From contig NZ_NRGS01000018.1 of the NCBI RefSeq assembly GCF_002332425.1, positions 1 to 64,000 on the forward strand: DNA of 64,000 bases, read 5' to 3'. A model generated the notes under the pieces. The model was not told where the DNA came from and searched no databases. It saw only the letters and a program-made list of their open reading frames with translations. This stretch comes from Brachybacterium alimentarium. Its GTDB lineage: Bacteria; Actinomycetota; Actinomycetes; Actinomycetales; Dermabacteraceae. Shown one piece after another: positions 1-9,091 of this stretch (position 1 is its first letter; every line of letters begins with the position of its first letter). The translations under genes and the position numbers were made by a program.

Positions 1-145
1 GGAGCACGCGTTCTACCTGGACTACCAGAACGTGAAGGCCGATTACGTGAAGGCGATCTGGAACATCGTGAACTGGGCGGATGTCCAGGCACGGTTCGAG
101 GCCGCCCGCGCGACGGGCTCCGGTCTGGTCATTCCCCAGGCCTGA
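1..145 (+). CDS. sodA: Superoxide dismutase (Mn/Fe), C-terminal part
   Basis: This is the last 47 codons of a gene that starts before the window; reading begins at base 2. The peptide opens with [10 protein letters not shown] and continues through KAIWNIVNW. This is the C-terminal signature of Mn/Fe superoxide dismutases, in which the His of the W-E-H-A-[FY] motif binds the metal. The enzyme converts superoxide to oxygen and peroxide in the cytoplasm. The stop is at 143-145 and a strong terminator follows 26 bases later, so this is the end of its transcript. Whether the metal is Mn or Fe cannot be told from this fragment. Confidence 0.93.
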   Translation, partial: EHAFYLDYQNVKADYVKAIWNIVNWADVQARFEAARATGSGLVIPQA

Positions 146-171
146 TCCCTCCGCGACGGACACAGTGATGG

Positions 172-205
172 ACGGCCGGTCCCCCGACGGGGACCGGCCG
201 TTTTT
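172..205 (+). terminator. Rho-independent terminator after sodA
   Basis: A 13-base perfect stem (ACGGCCGGTCCCC with GGGGACCGGCCGT) and a four-base loop are followed directly by TTTTT. It is the clearest intrinsic terminator in the window and separates sodA from the sigma factor gene. Confidence 0.93.
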
Positions 206-243
206 CGCTATCGGAATCGGGCCGCCCTGGTTACGCTCGCCGC

Positions 244-1200
244 GTGAGCGTTCCCCCGGAGGATCTCGACCGGTTCGAAGCAGCCAGGTCCCACCTGGGT
301 GCCGTCGCGTACCGCCTGCTCGGCTCGGCCGGTGACGCCGAGGACGCCGTGCAGGAGACCTATCTGCGTTGGGCCGCCGAGAGACGTGACGACATCGAGG
401 TCCCTCGAGCCTGGCTCACCAGGGTCCTGACCAACCTGTGCCTGGATCAGCTGTCCTCCGCCCGCGCGCGCCGCGAGGACTACGTCGGTCAGTGGCTCCC
501 CGAGCCGCTGCTGGACGGCGACCCTCTGCTGGGACCGGCGGAGACGACGGAGCAGCGCGACTCCGTCTCCCTCGCGCTCCTCGGGCTGCTCGAGGACCTC
601 GCTCCCCAGGAGCGGGCTGTCTTCGTGCTCAAGGAGGCGTTCACCTACCCCCACGCCGAGATCGTCGAGATCCTCGGCACGACGGTCGCCGGCAGCCAGC
701 AGGCCCTCGCGCGTGCGAGGAAGCGCCTCCGCCGGGGAGAACTCGAGGGAGAGCATGGCGCGAGCACCGATCCCGAGTCCGCTCGGGAGCTCGTCGAGGC
801 CTTCCTCGAGGCCGCCACCGGCGGGGACCTCGACCCGCTCATCGGGTTGCTCAGCGAGAACGCGGTGAGCATCGCGGACGGCGGCGGGAAGGTCCCGGCG
901 GCTCGTCGGCCGATCCTCGGGGCGCCGGCGATCGCCAAGCTGCTGCGCGGCGCCTTCCGTCCCACCCTGGCCAAACGGAACTTCCTCGGAGGTCCTCTCG
1001 AGCTCTACGCCGACGTCGTCAACGCCAGCCCAGCACTCATCGCCGCGAGCGGCGAACGGCTCGTCGGCATCATCGTCCTGAATCAGGTCGACGGGCTGAT
1101 CCGGGACATCCGCATCCAGGCGAACCCGGCCAAGCTCGGGCGTGCGAGCGAGCGCTGGGAAACGGCACACCGCGGCGAGCCGCTCTCCAGCGCCTGGTGA
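244..1200 (+). CDS. sigJ: ECF41-type RNA polymerase sigma factor (SigJ-like)
   Basis: This 318-residue sigma factor has sigma-2 (about residues 10-75) and sigma-4 (about 110-165) regions and a long SnoaL/NTF2-like C-terminal domain (about 180-295). Three ECF41 signatures are visible: WLPEP at 84-88 in the linker, DGGGKV at 212-217 and NPAKL at 294-298. In ECF41 factors the C-terminal extension acts as a built-in regulator in place of a separate anti-sigma factor. The family usually sits beside a carboxymuconolactone decarboxylase, oxidoreductase or epimerase gene that is its main target, and here a FAD oxidoreductase follows. The start is the GTG at 244; no clear Shine-Dalgarno sequence precedes it. 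Confidence 0.9.
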   Translation: MSVPPEDLDRFEAARSHLGAVAYRLLGSAGDAEDAVQETYLRWAAERRDDIEVPRAWLTRVLTNLCLDQLSSARARREDYVGQWLPEPLLDGDPLLGPAETTEQRDSVSLALLGLLEDLAPQERAVFVLKEAFTYPHAEIVEILGTTVAGSQQALARARKRLRRGELEGEHGASTDPESARELVEAFLEAATGGDLDPLIGLLSENAVSIADGGGKVPAARRPILGAPAIAKLLRGAFRPTLAKRNFLGGPLELYADVVNASPALIAASGERLVGIIVLNQVDGLIRDIRIQANPAKLGRASERWETAHRGEPLSSAW

Positions 1201-1285
1201 GAGACCGGTTCACGCGATCACGTCAGGTTCTGGCGGGCTGTGTCGTCAAGCAGGCACACCCCTCAGGACAGCCAGGAGGCCCGTC

Positions 1286-2437
1286 ATGTCGTATCGCATC
1301 CTCATCCTCGGCGCCGGATACGCCGGCGCCATCACCGACGGCATGCTGGCGCGCCGGCTCCGCCCCTCCGACGCGGAGATCACGCTCGTCAATGCCGCAC
1401 CGCACTTCGTCGAGCGGGTGCGCATGCATCAGCTCGCCGTCGGCCAGCAGATCCCTGAGCGGCCGCTGCACGAGATGTTCGCCAGGACCCACCTGACCGT
1501 GGTCATCGACCGGGTGACCGCCCTCGACGTCGACGCCCACCAGGTGTCCCTCGCAGGGGGAGGGGTGCTCGAGTACGACTCCCTGGTGGTGGGGCTGGGC
1601 AGCACGCAGGCCCCGCCGGATGTCGAGGTCGCGGGCGACACGGTGCACACCGTCGCCGGCCGCGAGGAGGCCCTGCGGCTGCGTGGCGGCCTGCGCGCCC
1701 TCGGGCCCGGTCGCTCCGTGGTCGTCGTCGGCGGCGGGCTGACCGGGCTCGAGACCGCCACCGAGATCGCCGAGTCCCGCCCTGACCTCGACGTCTCCCT
1801 GCTGTCGCGGGGAGTGATCGGAAGCGACCTCGTCCCGAGAGGAGCACGGCACGTCCGCCGAGCACTTGATCGCCTCGGCATCACCGTCCGGGAGGGCGTG
1901 CGCGCCCAGGAGGTCACTCCCGACGCCGTGGTCACCGCTGATGGTCGCGCCCTGCCGGCGGATCTCGTGGTGTGGACGACGGGCTACGTCACCAACCCGC
2001 TCGCGGGGGCGAGCGCGCTGCAGACTCACGCGGACGGCCGCATCGTCGTCGACCGGGCGATGCGCTCGGTCTCCCACCCGGGCGTCTATGCCGTCGGCGA
2101 CGCGGCACGCGCGATCGGCCACGGCGACAAGCCCCTGCGCATGTCCTGCGCTTCCGGGACCGCCATGGGCTGGCAGGCGGGCGAAGGGCTGCTCGCCGAT
2201 CTGCGCGGGAAGCGCGCCCCGAAGTTCCCTCTCGCCTACGTCACCCGGTGCATCAGCCTGGGCCGACGGGACGGCCTGATCCAGGTGGTGCGCCCCGATG
2301 ACACCCCGATCCCCGTGGTGCTGACGGGCCGGATCGGCGCCTGGGACAAGGAGCTCGTGTGCAAGGGCGCCGCGTTCGGGGCCGCGAACCCGACGCTCGG
2401 GATACCGATCCCCGCACGCCCCGTGCGATCCTCCTGA
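1286..2437 (+). CDS. FAD/NAD(P)-dependent oxidoreductase (NDH-2-like)
   Basis: This 383-residue pyridine nucleotide-disulfide oxidoreductase has an N-terminal FAD-binding Rossmann motif (LGAGYAGA), a second NAD(P)-binding glycine motif (VVGGGLTGLE, about residue 150) and the late FAD motif VYAVGDAAR. It resembles type II NADH dehydrogenases and apoptosis-inducing-factor-like flavoproteins; no redox-active CxxC pair is seen. The ATG at 1286 was chosen over upstream in-frame codons because CAGGAGG precedes it at good spacing and the FAD motif follows at once. It lies 85 bases after the ECF41 sigma gene, the usual place for that sigma factor's target. The substrate is unknown. Confidence 0.88.
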   Translation: MSYRILILGAGYAGAITDGMLARRLRPSDAEITLVNAAPHFVERVRMHQLAVGQQIPERPLHEMFARTHLTVVIDRVTALDVDAHQVSLAGGGVLEYDSLVVGLGSTQAPPDVEVAGDTVHTVAGREEALRLRGGLRALGPGRSVVVVGGGLTGLETATEIAESRPDLDVSLLSRGVIGSDLVPRGARHVRRALDRLGITVREGVRAQEVTPDAVVTADGRALPADLVVWTTGYVTNPLAGASALQTHADGRIVVDRAMRSVSHPGVYAVGDAARAIGHGDKPLRMSCASGTAMGWQAGEGLLADLRGKRAPKFPLAYVTRCISLGRRDGLIQVVRPDDTPIPVVLTGRIGAWDKELVCKGAAFGAANPTLGIPIPARPVRSS

Positions 2438-2623
2438 ACCGCTCATTCCGCGCTGGCCGAATCGGGCGTGCGTTCGAGCGCGGAGCGGAGAGGAGACGAA
2501 TCTGTGCAGAACCATTGCGCACGACGGAAATGATTCACCGAGAACGCCTCCGGGCCGCCGGGTTATCCCCAGGTGGGGATCGATAGGTGGATAACCGCCC
2601 CGGTGGAGACGAGATGACGCCGC

Positions 2624-4108
2624 TCAGTGCGGGAGCGCCTGATCCGTCGGCTGCTCCTGGGGTGCATGACGGTCGAGGAATTCGAGCATCGCCACCCGGT
2701 CGACGCCGGTGAAGGTGCCCGAGGGCATCGCCGCGAGCAGCGAGGCATGCAGTCGCGCCACCGGCCACACGGAGCCTTGCCAACGCTGCTCCTGTGCCGG
2801 CTCGGCCTGACGGCAGCAGTCCGGATCAGGGCATGACGAGGCGAAGCGCCGTGTGGTCTCGCGCCCGCGGAACCAGCGGGTGTGCTCGAACCGCGTGCCC
2901 ACCGAGATGGAGAACTCGCCGCCCGGGCCGGACTCGATGTGGGAGGTGCACCAGTAGGTGCCGCCGGGCTTGTCGGTGTACTGGCAGTAGGGGCTCATGC
3001 GGTCCTCGCTCGTGAACACCTGCCGGGCGCTCCACCAGCGGCACACGATCTGGCCCTCCACCGCGCCCAGGGCATCTGTCGGGAAGCGCACCTCGTCGTT
3101 CTGATAGGCCTTGACGATTGCTCCGCTGAAATGCGTCTTCAGGAAATGGACGGGCAGCTCGAGATGGCGGGTCACCAGGTTCGTGAAGCGATGGGCGGCG
3201 ATCTCGTAGCTCACGGAGAACTCGTCGCGCAGGTCCTCCACGGAGAGCTCGCGCTGGGTCTTCGCGGCCCGCAGGAACTGCACGGCGCCCGCCTCGGGCA
3301 GGAGCATGGCGCTGGCGAGGTAGTTGACCTCCACGCGCTGCCGCAGCAGGTCGCCGTAGTCGGCGGGCTCCTTCTCCCCGAGCACGTGGGCGGCGATCGC
3401 CTGCAGCACCGTCGTGCGCGGATCAGTGGTGCTGCGCTCACGCGGCAGGTAGATCCGCATGTTCTCGGCGTCGGTGATGCTGCGGGTGGAGTGGGGGAGA
3501 TCCGCGACCGAGTGCAGCGTGAAGCCCAGCTCCGCGGCCAGCAGCGAGACCTTGCGGTGGGACAGCGGCCCGCCGGTGTGGTCGATCCGCGCGAGCAGCT
3601 CCTGAGCGGTCGCCTCGAGCTCGGGGTAGTAGTTGCCCGACCGGGCCTGCTCCTCGCGCAGCTGCCCGTTCACGCGCCGCGCCTCCTCGGGGGTCGCGGC
3701 CCGCTCGTGGTGCAGGCGCCCCAGCTCGTCGTGGAGGCGCAGGATCGTCTCGATCGCGGCATCGCTGAGAGAGCGGCGCACGGGAAGGTCCGGCAGGTCC
3801 AGGCCCTGGTAGAGCGCGCCGGCCTGGGCCTTCTCCAGGGCGATCTCGAGCGCGGCGCGGCGCGAGGGCGGCTCCTGGCGCAACAGATCCTCCTCGGCGA
3901 CGTCGAGCACGCGGGCGATGCGCCGCAGCTCGCCCAGCCGCAGGTCGCGCCGCCCGTTCTCGATGACGGAGAGCTGGGAGGGGGCACGATCCAGGGCGGC
4001 GGCGAGCTCGCGCAGCGACATGCCGCGCTCGAGCCGCCGGGCACGGATGCGCCGGCCGATGGTGAGGCGGTCGGAGGAGTCGTCGGGGTCCACGTCGTCG
4101 TGTGCCAT
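2624..4108 (-). CDS. ramB: ScfR/RamB-family transcriptional regulator of acetate metabolism
   Basis: This 494-residue regulator has an N-terminal XRE helix-turn-helix (about 18-75, with SLRELAAALDRAPSQLSVIE), a degenerate IrrE/ImmA-like middle region and a C-terminal short-chain-fatty-acyl-regulator domain. The zinc-protease HExxH motif of IrrE is absent (AAHVLGEKE stands there), as expected for a sensor rather than a protease. It diverges from isocitrate lyase. RamB of Corynebacterium glutamicum controls aceA and aceB in response to acetate, so the context supports the same role. The ATG at 4108 leaves a 170-base shared regulatory region. Orthology to RamB is inferred from architecture and neighbours. 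Confidence 0.85.
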   Translation of the reverse strand: MAHDDVDPDDSSDRLTIGRRIRARRLERGMSLRELAAALDRAPSQLSVIENGRRDLRLGELRRIARVLDVAEEDLLRQEPPSRRAALEIALEKAQAGALYQGLDLPDLPVRRSLSDAAIETILRLHDELGRLHHERAATPEEARRVNGQLREEQARSGNYYPELEATAQELLARIDHTGGPLSHRKVSLLAAELGFTLHSVADLPHSTRSITDAENMRIYLPRERSTTDPRTTVLQAIAAHVLGEKEPADYGDLLRQRVEVNYLASAMLLPEAGAVQFLRAAKTQRELSVEDLRDEFSVSYEIAAHRFTNLVTRHLELPVHFLKTHFSGAIVKAYQNDEVRFPTDALGAVEGQIVCRWWSARQVFTSEDRMSPYCQYTDKPGGTYWCTSHIESGPGGEFSISVGTRFEHTRWFRGRETTRRFASSCPDPDCCRQAEPAQEQRWQGSVWPVARLHASLLAAMPSGTFTGVDRVAMLEFLDRHAPQEQPTDQALPH

Positions 4109-4128
4109 GGCGACAGCGTGCCATGCCG

Positions 4129-4225
4129 GAAGTTCCTCGCGCCAGAAATATGGCCGAAGTTCTCCCGTCGGACCCCTTCGACAGGGGGTTCTGCGCCTCC
4201 AGAGTGTGAGGACCCGACGAAGTTC
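4129..4225. promoter_or_regulatory. Three GAAGTTC motifs in the ramB/aceA divergent region
   Basis: The 7-mer GAAGTTC, always preceded by CG or GG, occurs at 4129-4135, 4156-4162 and 4219-4225 in the 170-base gap between ramB and aceA. The first copy lies next to the ramB start; the others lie upstream of aceA. Three copies of a 7-mer in so short a space suggest an operator, probably for the adjacent ScfR/RamB protein. The published corynebacterial RamB motif differs (AA/GTTTGCAAA-like), so the assignment is inference. Confidence 0.45.
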
Positions 4226-4278
4226 GCCGGCAGCGTTCGATCCCGGAGGTCGGGCGCGGAGCAGCAGAGGAGTCCACC

Positions 4279-5595
4279 ATGGAGCAGTTCATCCCCCGAC
4301 CCGGTGACCAGAGCGTCACCGCCGACGAGCTCGCCGCCGCGTGGGATCTCGACCCGCGATGGAGCAGCGTGCGCCGTGACCACACCGCGGAGGACGTCGT
4401 CGCCCTCGCCGGTCCGGTCCGCGAGGAGCACACCCTCGCCCGGCGCGGATCCGAGACGCTCTGGGACCTCATCCAGCAGAACACCGAGGACCCCACCAGC
4501 TGGGTGCGGGCCCTGGGCGCCCTCACCGGCAACCAGGCCGTGCAGCAGGTGCGGGCCGGGCTGAAGGCCATCTACCTCTCCGGCTGGCAGGTCGCAGCGG
4601 ACGCGAATCTCTCGGGCAAGACCTACCCCGACCAGTCGCTCTACCCGGTCAACTCGGTGCCCTCCGTCGTGCGGCGCATCAACAACGCGCTGCTGCGCGC
4701 CGCGCAGATCGAGCACGCCGAGACCGGCACCACCAGCCGGGACTGGACCGCACCGATCGTCGCGGATGCCGAGGCCGGCTTCGGCGGCCCGCTGAACGCC
4801 TACGAGCTGATGCTCTCGATGATCGAGGCGGGAGCCGCCGGCGTGCACTGGGAGGACCAGCTGGCCAGCGAGAAGAAGTGCGGCCACATGGGCGGCAAGG
4901 TGCTCGTGCCCACCTCGCAGCACGTGCGGACCCTCGGAGCAGCACGGCTAGCGGCCGACGTCGCCGGCGTCCCCTCGGTGATCATCGCCCGCACGGATGC
5001 CCTGGCGGCGACCCTGCTGACCAGCGACATCGATGAGCGGGACCGGGTGTTCCTCACCGGTGAGCGCACGGCGGAGGGCTTCTACGAGGTGCGGCCGGGC
5101 ATCGACGCGGTGATCTCGCGCGGCCTGGCCTACGCGGAGTACGCGGATCTGCTGTGGGTCGAATCCGCGGAGCCGGACCTGGAGCTGGCCCGTGCGTTCG
5201 CCGAGCGCATCCACCAGGACTTCCCCGACCAGAAGCTCGCCTACAACTGCTCGCCGAGCTTCAACTGGAAGCGCCACCTCGACGATGCGCAGATCGCCGC
5301 GTTCCAGCGGGAGCTCGCCGCGATGGGCTACGCCTTCCAGTTCATCACCCTGGCCGGATTCCACTCCCTCAACCACGCGATGTTCGAGCTGGCGCACGGG
5401 TACGAGGAGAGCCAGATGTCGGCCTTCGTCGAACTGCAGGAGGCGGAGTTCGCGGCCGAGGCCTCCGGCTTCACCGCCCATCGCCACCAGGCCGAGGTGG
5501 GCACGGGGTACTTCGATCGGGTCTCGACGGCGCTGAACCCCAGCAGCAGCACCCTCGCCCTCGCGGGCTCCACCGAGACGGCACAGTTCCACTGA
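4279..5595 (+). CDS. aceA: Isocitrate lyase
   Basis: This 438-residue enzyme cleaves isocitrate to succinate and glyoxylate, the first step of the glyoxylate bypass. The family signature [11 protein letters not shown] is present with the catalytic Cys at residue 201, and substrate- and metal-site segments such as ADAEAGFGG and NCSPSFNW are intact. The length is normal for bacterial aceA. GAGGAG lies upstream of the ATG. It is followed by malate synthase, so the two bypass enzymes form an operon, and it diverges from the ScfR/RamB regulator. Confidence 0.97.
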   Translation: MEQFIPRPGDQSVTADELAAAWDLDPRWSSVRRDHTAEDVVALAGPVREEHTLARRGSETLWDLIQQNTEDPTSWVRALGALTGNQAVQQVRAGLKAIYLSGWQVAADANLSGKTYPDQSLYPVNSVPSVVRRINNALLRAAQIEHAETGTTSRDWTAPIVADAEAGFGGPLNAYELMLSMIEAGAAGVHWEDQLASEKKCGHMGGKVLVPTSQHVRTLGAARLAADVAGVPSVIIARTDALAATLLTSDIDERDRVFLTGERTAEGFYEVRPGIDAVISRGLAYAEYADLLWVESAEPDLELARAFAERIHQDFPDQKLAYNCSPSFNWKRHLDDAQIAAFQRELAAMGYAFQFITLAGFHSLNHAMFELAHGYEESQMSAFVELQEAEFAAEASGFTAHRHQAEVGTGYFDRVSTALNPSSSTLALAGSTETAQFH

Positions 5596-5621
5596 TCCCC
5601 GTCCCCACCTCGCCCGTTTCA

Positions 5622-5666
5622 CCGAACCCGCTGAACGCACTGAACCCACTGAACGCACTGAACTCA
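5622..5666 (+). repeat. 9-bp tandem array between aceA and aceB
   Basis: Five near-identical 9-base units of the form CTGAACNCA run from 5622 to 5666 in the short gap between aceA and aceB, just before the aceB ribosome binding site. The first unit is degenerate (CCGAACCCG). Confidence 0.85.
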
Positions 5667-5684
5667 CCGAGCCAGGAGCATCTG

Positions 5685-7388
5685 ATGACTCTCACCCAGT
5701 CCACCCAGTCCACCCAGTCCACCCAGTCCGCCCAGTCCGCACGGACCTCGCGATCCGTCCCGGCCGGCCGGGACGGCTCACCGGATCAGAGCATGCGCGG
5801 CATGCTCGAGGTCGTCGGCCCGATGCAGGAGCGGTTCGACGAGATCCTCACGCCCGAGGCGCTGGACTTCGTCGCCGGCCTGCACGATCTCTTCGAGCAC
5901 GACCGCTACCGGCTGCTGCGGGCCCGCAGCATGCGCCGCGAGTCGATCGGCGCCGGGGCGATGTTCGACTTCCTGCCCGAGACCGCCGCGATCCGGGAGG
6001 ATCCGCACTGGCGGGTCGCCGGCGGCGGGCCCGGTCTGGAGGACCGTCGGGTCGAGATCACCGGTCCCACCGACCGCAAGATGACCGTCAATGCGATGAA
6101 CTCCGGAGCCCGGGTGTGGCTCGCCGACCACGAGGATGCGCTCAGCCCCACCTGGGACAACATCATCGGCGGGCAGCTGAACCTGCACGACGCGATCCGT
6201 CGGCAGATCGACTTCGTCTCCGACCAGGGCAAGGAGTACCGCTTGGGGGAGGAGACCCCGACGATCGTGCTGCGCCCCCGCGGCTGGCACCTCAGCGAGT
6301 CCCATCTGCGCTACACCTGCCCGAGCGGACGCAGCGGCCGCGCGGTCGCCGCGCTGGTGGACTTCGGGCTCTACGCCTTCCACAACACCCAGGAGCTGAT
6401 CGAGCGCGGCGTCGGTCCCTACTTCTACCTGCCGAAGCTCGAGTCCCATCTCGAGGCTCGGCTGTGGGACCAGGTGTTCACCGAGGCCGAGCGGCAGCTG
6501 GGCCTCGCCCACGGGACCATCCGCGCCACGGTGCTCATCGAGACCCTGCCCGCGGCGTTCGAGATGGAGGAGATCCTCTACGAGCTGCGCGACCACTGCG
6601 CCGGGCTCAATGCCGGGCGCTGGGACTACCTGTTCAGCATCATCAAGATGTTCCGCGACCGGGGCCGGCGGCGGGTGCTGCCGGACCGCTCGGAGCTGAC
6701 GATGACCGTCCCGTTCATGCGGGCGTACACCGAGCTGCTGGTGAGCACGTGCCACCGTCGCGGCGCCCATGCGATCGGAGGGATGAGCGCCTTCATCCCC
6801 GATCGACGCGATCCGGAGGTGACGCGACAGGCGCTCGAGATGGTCTCGGACGACAAGCGCCGCGAGGCGACCGACGGCTTCGACGGCACCTGGGTGGCAC
6901 ACCCCGACCTGGTCCCTGCGGCGCAGGCCGAGTTCGACGCCGTGATGGGCGGATCCCCGCATCAGCTGCACCGACAGCGGGAGGACGTCCGCGTGACCGC
7001 CGAGGACCTGCTGGACATGCGGGTCGAGGGCGGGCAGATCACCGAGGCCGGAGTCCGACAGAACGTGCGCGTGGCCATGCGCTACCTGGACAGCTGGCTG
7101 CGTGGACAGGGCGCCGCGGCGATCGACCACCTCATGGAGGATGCCGCGACCGCCGAGATCTCCCGCTCCCAGCTGTGGCAGTGGATCAACCAGGGCGTGA
7201 CCACGCAGGAGGGCATGCCGGTGGTCGCCGAGAAGGTCGAGTACCTGATCGAGCGGTGCGCCGAGGAGATGTCCCGTGAGGAGGGCAGCCGAGCGGAGGA
7301 CGCCGCGGACCTGCTGAGCGAGGCGGTGCTCGGCGAGGTCTTCCCGGCCTTCCTCACCAATGCCGCCTACGACCGCCACCTCGGGTGA
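5685..7388 (+). CDS. aceB: Malate synthase A
   Basis: This 567-residue enzyme condenses glyoxylate and acetyl-CoA to malate, completing the glyoxylate bypass. Its body matches malate synthase A, including the LRPRGWHLSE segment with the catalytic Arg and the FLPETAAIRED region near the N-terminus. The first ~45 residues are not conserved: they contain Thr-Gln-Ser repeats encoded by a 9-base tandem array, then a polar stretch before the enzyme fold begins near SMRGMLEVVG. The ATG at 5685 was chosen because CCAGGAGCAT precedes it; an ATG inside the body (MRGML) cannot be excluded. It follows aceA by 89 bases and ends at a hairpin terminator. Confidence 0.96.
   Translation: MTLTQSTQSTQSTQSAQSARTSRSVPAGRDGSPDQSMRGMLEVVGPMQERFDEILTPEALDFVAGLHDLFEHDRYRLLRARSMRRESIGAGAMFDFLPETAAIREDPHWRVAGGGPGLEDRRVEITGPTDRKMTVNAMNSGARVWLADHEDALSPTWDNIIGGQLNLHDAIRRQIDFVSDQGKEYRLGEETPTIVLRPRGWHLSESHLRYTCPSGRSGRAVAALVDFGLYAFHNTQELIERGVGPYFYLPKLESHLEARLWDQVFTEAERQLGLAHGTIRATVLIETLPAAFEMEEILYELRDHCAGLNAGRWDYLFSIIKMFRDRGRRRVLPDRSELTMTVPFMRAYTELLVSTCHRRGAHAIGGMSAFIPDRRDPEVTRQALEMVSDDKRREATDGFDGTWVAHPDLVPAAQAEFDAVMGGSPHQLHRQREDVRVTAEDLLDMRVEGGQITEAGVRQNVRVAMRYLDSWLRGQGAAAIDHLMEDAATAEISRSQLWQWINQGVTTQEGMPVVAEKVEYLIERCAEEMSREEGSRAEDAADLLSEAVLGEVFPAFLTNAAYDRHLG
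5695..5739 (+). repeat. 9-bp tandem array inside the start of aceB
   Basis: Five in-frame copies of CCCAGTCCA or CCCAGTCCG encode a Thr-Gln-Ser repeat at residues 4-18 of malate synthase. Copy-number change would keep the frame. It lies 28 bases after a second, unrelated 9-base array. Confidence 0.9.
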
Positions 7389-7406
7389 GAGCCAGGGGCG
7401 ATCAGC

Positions 7407-7448
7407 GCAGACGGACCGTCGGGGCGAGTGCCCGGGCGGTCCGTCTGC
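7407..7448. terminator. Terminator hairpin between aceB and pdxT
   Basis: Twelve-base perfect arms GCAGACGGACCG and CGGTCCGTCTGC enclose an 18-base loop. It lies between the convergent aceB and pdxT genes and could serve either transcript. There is no long U tract. Confidence 0.7.
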
Positions 7449-7490
7449 TGTCGCCCCCGTGCCCTGGGGCGAAGGGGACGGAGGCTCGGT

Positions 7491-8093
7491 TCAGCGGCTC
7501 GCGACGCGATCCAGGAAGCGGCGGTGGAAGCGGATCTCGCCGGTGGACTCCGGATGGAAGGCCACCCCCAGCAGGTTCCCCTGCTCGGCGGCGACCACCC
7601 GCCCGTCCGCGAGGACGGCGAGGGCCGACGCCCCGGGGCCGACCTGCTCGATCAGCGGAGCGCGGATGAAGGCCGCGCGCACGGGCGGCGGTCCCAGCGC
7701 GGGCACCTCGAGATCGGTCTCGAAGGAGGCGATCTGCGCCCCGAAGGCGTTGCGCCGCACCGTCACGTCGAGACCGCCGATCGTCTCCTGACCAGCGGCG
7801 CCGTCCGCCAGATGGTCTGCGAGCAGGATCAGTCCGGCGCAGGTGCCCAGCACCGGAAGCCCGTCCGCGATCGCCGCGCGCAGCGGGTCCAGGAGGCCGA
7901 CGGTGCGGGCGAGCCGGGTGATCGCGGTCGACTCCCCGCCGGGCAAGACGAGTCCGTCGAGCCCGTCGAGCTCCGTCGGCCGCCTCACGAGCGTGACCTG
8001 CGCGTCCAGCACCGCGAGCACGTGGGCGTGCTCGCGCACGTCGCCCTGCAGGGACAGGATCCCGATCAGCGGGGAGGCCCCGCCGGAGCTCAC
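7491..8093 (-). CDS. pdxT: Pyridoxal 5'-phosphate synthase glutaminase subunit
   Basis: This 200-residue class I glutaminase supplies ammonia to PdxS for pyridoxal phosphate synthesis. The nucleophile Cys lies in VLGTCAG (residue 85), the oxyanion-side PGGES motif at 51-55 and the catalytic His-Glu in AFHPES near the end. The start is a GTG that overlaps the pdxS stop as GTGA, which indicates translational coupling and a stable PdxS/PdxT pair. The length is normal for PdxT. Confidence 0.96.
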   Translation of the reverse strand: MSSGGASPLIGILSLQGDVREHAHVLAVLDAQVTLVRRPTELDGLDGLVLPGGESTAITRLARTVGLLDPLRAAIADGLPVLGTCAGLILLADHLADGAAGQETIGGLDVTVRRNAFGAQIASFETDLEVPALGPPPVRAAFIRAPLIEQVGPGASALAVLADGRVVAAEQGNLLGVAFHPESTGEIRFHRRFLDRVASR

Positions 8094-9022
8094 CAGCCGC
8101 GCTCGGCGAGCCGGTGCGGGGCGGGGAGGTCGGCCACGTTGATGCCGACCATCGCCTCGCCGAGCCCGCGCGAGACCTCGGCGATCACGGACGGATCGTC
8201 GTAGAAGGTCGTCGCCCTGACGATCGCGGCGGCGCGCTCGGCCGGGTTGCCGGACTTGAAGATGCCGGAGCCGACGAAGACCCCGTCGGCCCCCAGCTGC
8301 ATCATCATCGCGGCATCGGCGGGAGTGGCCACGCCACCGGCGGTGAACAGCACCACGGGCAGCGTGCCGGTCTCGGCGACCTCCTTGACCAGCGCGTACG
8401 GGGCCTGCAGGTCCTTCGCGGCGAGGTACAGCTCGTCCTCGCTCTTGGCCGCGAGCGCCCGGATCTCCGCGGTGATCGTACGGATGTGCTTGGTGGCCTC
8501 GGAGACGTCGCCGGTGCCGGCCTCGCCCTTGGAGCGGATCATGGCCGCCCCCTCGGTGAGGCGCCGCAGGGCCTCGCCGAGGTTCGTCGCGCCGCACACG
8601 AAGGGCACGGTGAAGCGGTGCTTGTCGATGTGGTGGACGTAGTCCGCCGGGGAGAGCACCTCGGACTCGTCGATGTAGTCCACGCCCAGCTCCTGCAGCA
8701 CCTGGGCCTCGACGAAGTGGCCGATCCGGGCCTTGGCCATCACCGGGATCGAGACCGCGTCGATGATCCCGTCGATCATGTCGGGGTCGCTCATGCGGGA
8801 GACGCCGCCCTGGGCGCGGATGTCGGCCGGGACGCGCTCGAGGGCCATGACGGCGACCGCGCCGGCGTCCTCGGCGATCTTGGCCTGTTCCGCCGTGACG
8901 ACGTCCATGATGACGCCGCCCTTCAGCATCTCGGCCATGCCGCGCTTGACCGTGCCCGTCCCGGTGTCCGTGACGGTGCCGGTGGTCGCCGGGGTGCTGG
9001 GGGTCTCGGTGGTGGTGTTCAT
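8090..9022 (-). CDS. pdxS: Pyridoxal 5'-phosphate synthase lyase subunit
   Basis: This 310-residue enzyme is the TIM-barrel synthase that builds PLP from ribose 5-phosphate, glyceraldehyde 3-phosphate and the ammonia supplied by PdxT. The conserved Lys in MAKARIGHF (residue 97) forms the substrate imine. The first ~22 residues are a Thr-rich extension before the conserved [12 protein letters not shown] start. The ATG at 9022 was chosen because AAGGA precedes it; longer in-frame readings run back into the divergent pdxR. It forms an operon with pdxT and diverges from the MocR-type regulator across 177 bases. Confidence 0.97.
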   Translation of the reverse strand: MNTTTETPSTPATTGTVTDTGTGTVKRGMAEMLKGGVIMDVVTAEQAKIAEDAGAVAVMALERVPADIRAQGGVSRMSDPDMIDGIIDAVSIPVMAKARIGHFVEAQVLQELGVDYIDESEVLSPADYVHHIDKHRFTVPFVCGATNLGEALRRLTEGAAMIRSKGEAGTGDVSEATKHIRTITAEIRALAAKSEDELYLAAKDLQAPYALVKEVAETGTLPVVLFTAGGVATPADAAMMMQLGADGVFVGSGIFKSGNPAERAAAIVRATTFYDDPSVIAEVSRGLGEAMVGINVADLPAPHRLAERGW

Positions 9023-9091
9023 AAGGGTGTCCTTGTCGCTCGCGCGGCGCGGGCCGACGGCATCCGACGCGTCGACCCTCCCTGCACCACA

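Noticed and set aside
1201-1285. ECF41-type promoter before the FAD oxidoreductase
   Set aside because: TCAC (1218-1221) and CGTC (1244-1247) are present but the spacing is longer than in the TGTCACA-N16/17-CGTC motif known for this sigma class, so no promoter was called.
2882-4564. A 560-codon + strand frame over the ScfR/RamB gene
   Set aside because: It is antisense to a well-supported regulator and runs into aceA in the wrong frame.
5154-5684. Longer aceB start inside aceA
   Set aside because: The extension overlaps aceA in another frame and is not conserved-looking. The ATG at 5685 has a good ribosome binding site.
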